Source: JBKEHD01 sp046710445
GTDB lineage: Bacteria; Pseudomonadota; Alphaproteobacteria; Rickettsiales; Midichloriaceae
DNA length: 32,426 nucleotides
Assembly (NCBI GenBank): GCA_046710445.1
Contig: JBKEHD010000013.1
Coordinates: 1 to 32,426, forward strand
Direction: 5' to 3'
Part shown: piece after piece, positions 27,410-32,426 of the stretch
Layout: each line of letters begins with the position of its first letter
Numbering within the stretch: position 1 is the stretch's first letter
Notes under the pieces: generated by a model
Databases searched by the model: none
What the model saw: only the letters and a program-made list of their open reading frames with translations
What the model was told of the DNA's origin: nothing
Position numbers and translations under genes: made by a program

Positions 27410-28492
27410 TCATCTACTGAATTCTGTAGGTTTTTCTATATATATAGTCTGCGTAGGGAAAGCTATTTCAGCCCCATTTTCTTTTATAATCTTACTTATG
27501 TTTAACAATACATCTTGTTTTGTTTCTTGATATTTTACAAAATTAGTGCTTTTGGTAAAAACATATATCAATAAGTCTACAGAAGATGCACTAAATTGAT
27601 TTAGATTCACAGCTGTAGTTTGAGAAGTATCAAGCCCTTCATGATGCATAAGCATATCTTTGATTTTTGCAATAATAGTCTCAACCTTATTCATATCTTC
27701 ATATCTAATGCCAATAACTTCACGCATTCTTCTATGGGACATTCTAGATGCATTTTCTATTACTATAGAATTAAATAACGAATTTGGAACATATATCGGC
27801 CTCTTATCAAATGTTCTAATTTTTGTTAATCTCCAGCTTATCGATTCTATAGTTCCTTCTATATTTTTATCTGGCGATCTAACCCAATCACCAATCTCAA
27901 ATGGTTTATCTAGATATACAAGAGTAGCACCAAAAAAATTAGCCAATAAATCCTTAGATGCAAAACCAATAATAATACCACTCACACTACCAAATGCCAC
28001 AATCCCACTGATATTAATTCCTGAAGTTTCAACTACACTCAATATTGTAAAAACAACAAGTAGTATCTTTAATATCCTACAAACTACTCCTATAGGTGCT
28101 TTTATTCGGCCATCTAAAGTACTATGCTCTTTACTATATTTTTCATATTTATTAACAAGATTTATGAGAAAAGTAAGGAACAAAAAGATAAATACTATCT
28201 TCCTCACCAAAAAAACAGAATCAAGCACATGAAACTGCAAAAATCTGTTAAGCAATAATATAATATAGGAAATACTCAACACCCATATAAATATTCTAAG
28301 AGGAAATTTTATAGATGCTATAGTTAAAAGATAAAATTTATGTTCTGATTTACCAGATTCTGTTTTTTTATAAAATTTCTTAAGGAGAAAATTTGCAAGA
28401 AATGTTACACATAAAATCAACAATATTTCAAATGACGTGTAGAAGAAATCATGGTGCTTTGCAAATAATTCTATAGAGTGTAAATCCAACAT
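27410..28492 (-). CDS. MscS-family mechanosensitive ion channel
   Basis: A 360-residue small-conductance mechanosensitive channel protein. Five or so hydrophobic helices occupy the first 190 residues. The pore-lining TM3 and following region read AFGSVSGIIIGFASKDLLANFFG, followed by the beta-domain signature PFEIGDWVRSPDKNIEGTIESISWRLTKIRT and PNSLFNSIVIENASR. Both are MscS hallmarks. It releases osmolytes under hypo-osmotic shock and resides in the inner membrane. It has more N-terminal helices than E. coli MscS (286 residues) and is closer to the YnaI/YbdG-size class. A minus-strand TTGACA (28591-28586) may be its -35. It diverges from the flagellin gene. Confidence 0.93.
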   Translation of the reverse strand: MLDLHSIELFAKHHDFFYTSFEILLILCVTFLANFLLKKFYKKTESGKSEHKFYLLTIASIKFPLRIFIWVLSISYIILLLNRFLQFHVLDSVFLVRKIVFIFLFLTFLINLVNKYEKYSKEHSTLDGRIKAPIGVVCRILKILLVVFTILSVVETSGINISGIVAFGSVSGIIIGFASKDLLANFFGATLVYLDKPFEIGDWVRSPDKNIEGTIESISWRLTKIRTFDKRPIYVPNSLFNSIVIENASRMSHRRMREVIGIRYEDMNKVETIIAKIKDMLMHHEGLDTSQTTAVNLNQFSASSVDLLIYVFTKSTNFVKYQETKQDVLLNISKIIKENGAEIAFPTQTIYIEKPTEFSR

Positions 28493-28561
28493 CTACTAAG
28501 TGATATTTAAATTATAAATCTAGATCATTGTACTTTTTAAATACTATCAATGCAATGCGTA

Positions 28562-28612
28562 TATAAAATTAAATTTTAAAAAACTTGTCAATATATTTTA
28601 TATGATATAAAA
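28562..28612. promoter_or_regulatory. Divergent mscS / flagellin control region with 17-bp palindrome
   Basis: The 254-bp gap holds TTTTATAT-G-ATATAAAA (28596-28612), an inverted repeat with perfect 8-bp arms. On the minus strand TTGACA (28591-28586) with an 18-bp spacer to TTTATA (28567-28562) could drive the mscS-type gene. On the plus strand TTGTCA (28586-28591) and TATAAA (28607-28612) are spaced 15 bp, a short spacing. No clear sigma-54 (GG-N10-GC) or sigma-28 promoter was found. ATCCAG (28675-28680) and CTGGAT (28689-28694) form another 6-bp inverted repeat nearer to flagellin. Confidence 0.35.
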
Positions 28613-28746
28613 ATATGCTTGGGTGTGTGCAGTTTGTCTTGGACTAACTTCTCATTTTACATTAGTTACTTAAAATCCAGTTTGCTTGCTGGATAATTTT
28701 GAGCATTAGCTCTTATTTTTATATATAAAAAAGGGAAGGTATCATA

Positions 28747-30072
28747 ATGTCTATACCATCAATTACAAGTACAAATACAGAAGGTGTACAAAATAGTATA
28801 AGAAATATTTTGTCAGAATCAACAATGGTTGCACAAAAGATATCATCTGGAAAGGCGATTATAGCAGCATATGAAGATCCTGCAGGACTTGCTATCGGTA
28901 CGCAATTAGAAATAACACATACATTGCTAGGCGAAGCATTGAAAACAACCAACCAAGCTAAATCAGTAATGAATATTGGTTATGGTGGTATAGATTCTGT
29001 GACACAAAGTTTAAAGAGATTAAGCCAATTATCTGCGATGGCGTTGAATGGTGCAGCAACAGATATACAAAGATCATTGATCGGTAAAGAATCAAACCAA
29101 ATTTTGCAAGAGATTAATCGTATTGCATCTGCTACAACTTTCAATGGTAGAGTATTGTTGGATGGTTCTCAACAAAGTTATCAACAAATTGATGCTAGTA
29201 ATGGATTTCAATTTAATTTCTCAACAGATGGAACAAATACAGGTAATGTACTAGATAACAATGGGAAGACAGTATTGAAGTTTGATGATACTCCTGCTGC
29301 TGGTTCTAGATTGTTGAAATTAAACATGACAGATACAGCTACTTCTAGTATAAGTGGGTTACCTGATGCAAAATACATAACAGAAGCTGGTACAGTACCT
29401 ACTACTGCAGCGGAAGCATTATATCTTGTTGATGGGGTAGATATAAAATCCGTAGATGGATCAAAAACTTATTTTACAATTGCAGGTGCTGTAGCAGCTG
29501 TAACTGGTGTCAGTAATACTGATACAGCTGTGGCTGCATTATTCGCCTTTGCATCTGCTGCTGGACCTCCTGCAACAGATATCATAACACTGAAATCTGG
29601 GCAAAATGGTCTTACAGCTGATCTTGCAGTTTTTGATTTTACTAAAACTGGAAAAGATACTGTTTTGAAATCAGGTGGTATGACATTCCAAGTTGGTGCA
29701 GATGCTAATCAAAAAGTTACTATTTCATTCCAAAGTATTAGTACAACAAAATTGGGAATAAGTGCCTTGGATCTTTCAACAATTGATAAAGCAGAAGCAG
29801 GTCAGCTTTTAGTTGATGCAGCTGTAGTTGCTATGCTTGAAATTGGATCTGAAACTGGTGCTTTCCAAGCTAGATTTAACATGATCGCAAACAATCTTGC
29901 TATTTCATTAGAAAATATTGGAGCAGCAAAAGCAGAGTTCTTAGATGCTGATTTCACAGAATTGACAAAACAATTTGCTCAATTACAGGCAAAATTATCT
30001 GCGTCAATTTCTGCAGAATCAAAATTGATACAAACACCAGGAAAATTATTGCAATTACTTCAAGCAATATAA
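28747..30072 (+). CDS. fliC: Flagellin
   Basis: A 441-residue flagellin, the filament subunit. The conserved N-terminal D0/D1 helices span about 1-140 (ISSGKAIIAAYEDPAGLAIGTQLE, then LLDGSQQ after TTFNGRVLL). The conserved C-terminal helices span about 360-441 (GAFQARFNMIANNLAISLENIGAAKAEFLDADFTELTKQFAQLQ pattern, ending LLQLLQAI). Between them lies a variable Thr/Ala/Gly-rich domain. There is no cleavable signal, as expected for type III export. A good ribosome binding site (AGGGAAGG) precedes ATG 28747. Base composition is less AT-rich than the neighbours, consistent with high expression. Downstream structure includes a long hairpin and a terminator. It is the partner of the FliD and FliS-like proteins encoded 20 kb away. 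Confidence 0.97.
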   Translation: MSIPSITSTNTEGVQNSIRNILSESTMVAQKISSGKAIIAAYEDPAGLAIGTQLEITHTLLGEALKTTNQAKSVMNIGYGGIDSVTQSLKRLSQLSAMALNGAATDIQRSLIGKESNQILQEINRIASATTFNGRVLLDGSQQSYQQIDASNGFQFNFSTDGTNTGNVLDNNGKTVLKFDDTPAAGSRLLKLNMTDTATSSISGLPDAKYITEAGTVPTTAAEALYLVDGVDIKSVDGSKTYFTIAGAVAAVTGVSNTDTAVAALFAFASAAGPPATDIITLKSGQNGLTADLAVFDFTKTGKDTVLKSGGMTFQVGADANQKVTISFQSISTTKLGISALDLSTIDKAEAGQLLVDAAVVAMLEIGSETGAFQARFNMIANNLAISLENIGAAKAEFLDADFTELTKQFAQLQAKLSASISAESKLIQTPGKLLQLLQAI

Positions 30073-30086
30073 TATATTGGTGATCT

Positions 30087-30142
30087 CTTTGTGAGTGGAC
30101 AGCGTTACTCTTTGTATCAGCGCATCTTGTCCACACACAAAG
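30087..30142 (+). repeat. Long stem-loop just after the flagellin stop
   Basis: CTTTGTG-A-GTGGACA (30087-30101) pairs with TGTCCAC-A-CACAAAG (30128-30142): two 7-bp perfect helices separated by a single A-A mismatch. An inner GCG/CGC pairing (30102-30104 with 30121-30123) is also possible. No T-run follows, so it is not itself a terminator. It may stabilise the flagellin mRNA 3' end or be a protein-binding element. Confidence 0.65.
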
Positions 30143-30166
30143 GTAATTCACTACAATTATTGAAAA

Positions 30167-30201
30167 AAAGTCCGGGATTTAATGAATCTCGGACTTTTTT
30201 T
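30167..30201. terminator. Bidirectional Rho-independent terminator between flagellin and the patatin-like gene
   Basis: A 13-bp stem (30167-30179 with 30185-30197, one G-U pair) contains the GC-rich core GTCCGGGA/TCTCGGAC and a 5-base loop. It is followed by seven Ts on the plus strand and flanked by seven As on the other side. It can thus end the flagellin transcript and the convergent patatin-like transcript (stop at 30229). Confidence 0.92.
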
Positions 30202-30228
30202 ATAAATGGAAGAATCTATCTAGAATTA

Positions 30229-31134
30229 TCAAAACAATTTTTGATTCTCTTTTATCATCTTTTCTGCAGAATCAAATCCAATTTTAAATAATTCTTCCTT
30301 ATCCGTAACACTTAAATCATCTAACCAATCATATTTTGATGTATCAATGTTCAAAGATACGGTAGCTAAATTCTCTTCCATTTTGGATAATTTATAATAT
30401 GTTATCCAAGAAACCCTATATAACATAGAAAAATTATTGTTGATTTCATCCGAAGTAGGGGGAGAAATTACATTCACTGCAACAGTAATTTTGGGATTAA
30501 ATTTCAAGGCTGTTTCAACTGGGAGTGGGGATATCACTCCACCATCAACTAATACATCATCACCTATTTTTACGGGTTGGTATAATCCTGGTATAGCACA
30601 GCTTGATATTATTGCTGGATATATTGGACCTGCATTATAAAATTTTGTTTTGTTATGTTTAACATCTGTAGCGACCACAACTAAGGGTGTTTTGAGGTTC
30701 TCAAAAGTCTTGGTTTTTATATTCTTGTCTAAGAATTTATTGAAATAACGGAAATTTGCTGCTTTATTAAATAATGTTGCACTTAATATATTTCTTGTTG
30801 GTGAGCCTTGTAAAAAATCAGATCTTTTAGCATTGATTAGGATATTTTTCACATCATGTGAGTTTTGATATTCAGCATAAAGTAATCCAACTAATGCACC
30901 TGCACTTGAGCCTACGATAAGATCAATAGGTATTTTGTTTTTCTCAAAAGCGGCAATAACACCGGCATGAACTATTGCTTTACTTCCCGCTCCACTTAGC
31001 ACCAACGCTAAATTGGGTTGTTTATCTGTATATAATTTACCATATGGTTCTTCGGTTACCATGTGGTATCTGTATTGGCAAGAGGTGATAAGCAATAGTA
31101 TTATAACTGTGAATAATAAAAATTTAAGCTTCAT
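30229..31134 (-). CDS. Patatin-like phospholipase, predicted lipoprotein
   Basis: A 301-residue patatin-family hydrolase of the bacterial RssA type. A lipoprotein signal (hydrophobic stretch, lipobox LITSC with Cys19) directs it to the envelope. The oxyanion loop reads LSGAGSKAIVHAG (47-58). The nucleophile is in GSSAG (S77), and the dyad Asp is in DGG (D197). The family cleaves acyl chains from phospholipids. Patatins of Rickettsiales can act on host membranes, but a membrane-anchored one may equally serve envelope lipid turnover. The usual glycine-rich 'GGGxxG' is here SGAGSK. A weak AGGAAT ribosome binding site precedes ATG 31134. It is convergent with flagellin. Confidence 0.92.
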   Translation of the reverse strand: MKLKFLLFTVIILLLITSCQYRYHMVTEEPYGKLYTDKQPNLALVLSGAGSKAIVHAGVIAAFEKNKIPIDLIVGSSAGALVGLLYAEYQNSHDVKNILINAKRSDFLQGSPTRNILSATLFNKAANFRYFNKFLDKNIKTKTFENLKTPLVVVATDVKHNKTKFYNAGPIYPAIISSCAIPGLYQPVKIGDDVLVDGGVISPLPVETALKFNPKITVAVNVISPPTSDEINNNFSMLYRVSWITYYKLSKMEENLATVSLNIDTSKYDWLDDLSVTDKEELFKIGFDSAEKMIKENQKLF

Positions 31135-31248
31135 GATAGTAAATTCCTAAAATGCGTTTGAATTAGTAATTATACACATATTAAATAGCTACGGAAGGTA
31201 TTTGATGAAATTTGAAATTAGTTTTTGGGATCGATGGAGTTGTAATGC

Positions 31249-32229
31249 TTAGGTTGGTTTGAAATATATTTCAGATACATATCTTCTACCTTTTTCTCCT
31301 TTTTTTAGCTGAACAATCACATTTATCACCTGAACAATATAGTTTCTAATTTGATCAGGTGGCAATCCAAGACCGGCTTGCATCACCATTAATTTTAATT
31401 GCTCTATAGCCATATCTGGCGTATCTGCATGCAAAGTGGAAATAGAACCTGGATGACCTGTGTTTATTGCTCGTAAAAAACTAAATGCTTCTGTTCCTCG
31501 CAACTCTCCCACTATTATTCTATCAGGACGTAAACGCAAACAAGCTTCAATAAGATCTTGCGTAGTTACCTTCGCTCTACCTTGCCCTCCTTTTGATGCC
31601 AGTAGATGTAATTTGTTGGGATGATCATTTAGTACTATTTCTCGTGCATCTTCACAGGTGATCAATCTTTCATCACTTGGTATTGCACGAAGCATTGCAT
31701 TGGTGAAAGTTGTTTTCCCTGTAGATGTACCACCACTAATTATTATGTTCTTTTTGGATATAACGGCAAGTTTTAAAAAATCTTTGATCCTTTTTTCCTT
31801 GATGTAATTGCTGAGTATAGCGTCATTTTTATCAATGATTTTTTCTGTTGCTGTATTATCAAAAGCTCCTAATTTTTCATATGTATCTAGATCAAAATTC
31901 ATACTTGAAGGCTTTCTGATAGAGATACCTATAGTACCTGGTTCGCAAGCAGGAGGTATAACAATTTGTATCCTAAATCCATTCGGTAAGGTTCCTGATA
32001 GCAAAGGATTTTCCTCGCTGAGATTTTGTTCTGTAGATTGTGCAACAAGTAAAGATAGTGATTTTAAATGATCGAAATCCAATTCAGCAATTTCCTCTTT
32101 CCTTATATCGCCTCTTTTTTCTACCCAAGCTTCTTTTGGTCTATTTATAGAAACTTCATTTACATCCTTTTCTTCAAAAATTAGATAAAGAGGCTTTAAA
32201 TATGTTTCAAGTGCTGTGACATTTAACAT
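31249..32229 (-). CDS. virB11: Type IV secretion system ATPase VirB11
   Basis: A 326-residue hexameric P-type secretion ATPase at the inner-membrane base of the T4SS. The N-terminal domain (to about 130) has VNEVSINRPKEAWVEKRG. Walker A is GGTSTGKT (166-173). The Asp box ERLITCEDAREI, the Walker B region RPDRIIVGELRG and the His box NTGHPGSISTLHAD follow. Length and motifs are complete. The start lies 4 bp after the stop of an apparent virB10 fragment, as expected within a vir operon (virB8-B9-B10-B11-D4). However, virD4 does not follow; the next gene is the patatin-like one. Confidence 0.97.
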   Translation of the reverse strand: MLNVTALETYLKPLYLIFEEKDVNEVSINRPKEAWVEKRGDIRKEEIAELDFDHLKSLSLLVAQSTEQNLSEENPLLSGTLPNGFRIQIVIPPACEPGTIGISIRKPSSMNFDLDTYEKLGAFDNTATEKIIDKNDAILSNYIKEKRIKDFLKLAVISKKNIIISGGTSTGKTTFTNAMLRAIPSDERLITCEDAREIVLNDHPNKLHLLASKGGQGRAKVTTQDLIEACLRLRPDRIIVGELRGTEAFSFLRAINTGHPGSISTLHADTPDMAIEQLKLMVMQAGLGLPPDQIRNYIVQVINVIVQLKKGEKGRRYVSEIYFKPT

Positions 32230-32233
32230 ATTT

Positions 32234-32302
32234 TTATCTATGAATATTTCTTTTTTCTAGCACTTCCTTAGGTGGGAATACTAAATCCTTCTGAACAAGT
32301 AT
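32234..32302 (-). pseudogene. virB10: 3' end of virB10, cut off by an insertion
   Basis: In the minus-strand frame ending at the TAA 32236-32234, the last codons read ILVQKDLVFPPKEVLEKR then NIHR. This resembles the C-terminal 'v.V..Dl.FP' ending of VirB10 proteins, the envelope-spanning T4SS scaffold. It is in the expected place, 4 bp before virB11. Further upstream the frame turns into Phe-rich non-VirB10-like sequence and closes at a TAG about 50 codons from the end, so the rest of virB10 is not contiguous. Only about 22 residues support the call. Confidence 0.45.
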
Positions 32303-32426
32303 ACTCAACCCAAATGAAAATGCCGAAAATTTAAAAACCCTTGAAAAATAATCAAAAAAGAGGAGAATGAAGGAATGAAAAATTTCCTAACCATAGAACA
32401 GAAAAATGAGTTGCTCAATCAACATA
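32303..32426 (+). mobile_element. Left end of an insertion sequence (probably IS630-like), truncated by window edge
   Basis: The virB10-like tail stops at TATA (32300-32303), and a plus-strand gene with its own ribosome binding site begins about 75 bp later. Insertion at a TA dinucleotide with a short leader before the transposase is the habit of IS630/Tc1-mariner elements. The far end and the inverted repeat are outside the window, so the boundary is inferred. Confidence 0.4.
32375..32426 (+). CDS. Transposase N-terminus (IS630-like), partial
   Basis: ATG 32375 follows GAGGAG/AAGGA and opens a frame that runs off the window. The 17 visible residues, MKNFLTIEQKNELLNQH, resemble the N-terminal helix-turn-helix start of IS630-family transposases (pattern 'L..eq...L..qHk.er'). 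With so few residues the call depends on the disrupted virB10 context. Confidence 0.4.
   Translation, partial: MKNFLTIEQKNELLNQH

Noticed and set aside
27660..28232. 190-codon plus-strand frame opposite the mscS-type gene
   Set aside because: It mirrors the codon structure of a well-supported channel gene and shows no recognisable domain.
9447..28684. A 15-base sequence (CAAACTGGATTTTAA) shared between the region before the nuclease remnant and, inverted, the flagellin upstream region
   Set aside because: In a window of this size and A/T bias one or more 15-base matches are expected by chance, and the flanks show no further similarity.
28493..28746. Sigma-54 or sigma-28 promoter for flagellin
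   Set aside because: No GG-N10-GC or TAAA-N15-GCCGATAA-like sequence was found; only weak sigma-70-like boxes are present.

Overview
The window is AT-rich (A/T-biased codons, short intergenic gaps) and carries a Gram-negative alphaproteobacterial gene set: lpxC (lipid A), ubiE, a propionyl-CoA carboxylase alpha subunit, a P-type type IV secretion ATPase (virB11), and flagellar genes (flagellin, FliD, a FliS-like chaperone). Flagella plus a T4SS plus lipid A in a very AT-rich genome with decaying accessory genes best fits a flagellated, host-associated member of Rickettsiales (for example Midichloriaceae-like). This placement is an inference from gene content, not from a phylogeny.

Layout. 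1-2379 (-) is the open end of a large AsmA-like envelope protein. A tRNA-Trp with its own promoter (2491-2607, +) is followed by ubiE. Convergent folK, a FliS-like gene and an unusually long fliD follow on the minus strand; fliS and fliD overlap by ATGA. uvrB and recG (both +) are housekeeping repair genes. Each is followed by an accessory gene preceded by the same 21-bp element, which contains TTAA-N7-TTAA, the binding pattern of the cell-cycle regulator CtrA. The first accessory gene (9561-10327) is a broken DNase I-like nuclease with a very basic tail. The second (12606-16074) is a long helical-repeat protein split by a frameshift. Both look like host-directed effectors in decay.

16135-18126 is pccA. 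18313-19698 is an unrecognised protein with a strong ribosome binding site. 19962-22601 (-) encodes a sodium:solute symporter-like membrane protein fused to a second membrane block and a histidine kinase. lpxC, cca, feoB and feoA lie on the minus strand; cca/feoB overlap by ATGA and feoA/feoB are 2 bp apart. feoA has a near-perfect sigma-70 promoter with a classical Fur-box-like sequence at the expected transcription start. A MscS-family channel gene (-) and the flagellin gene (+) diverge from a 254-bp region. Flagellin ends in a long hairpin and then a bidirectional terminator shared with the convergent patatin-like lipoprotein gene.

At the right edge virB11 (-) is preceded by what looks like only the last ~20 codons of virB10, abutting the start of a plus-strand mobile element (probably IS630-like), suggesting that the vir operon was interrupted by transposition.

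No rRNA, CRISPR array or replication origin was seen. The parts that depart most from ordinary core-genome content are the two genes sharing the CtrA-like element, the transporter-kinase fusion, the orphan 461-residue protein and the virB10 junction.
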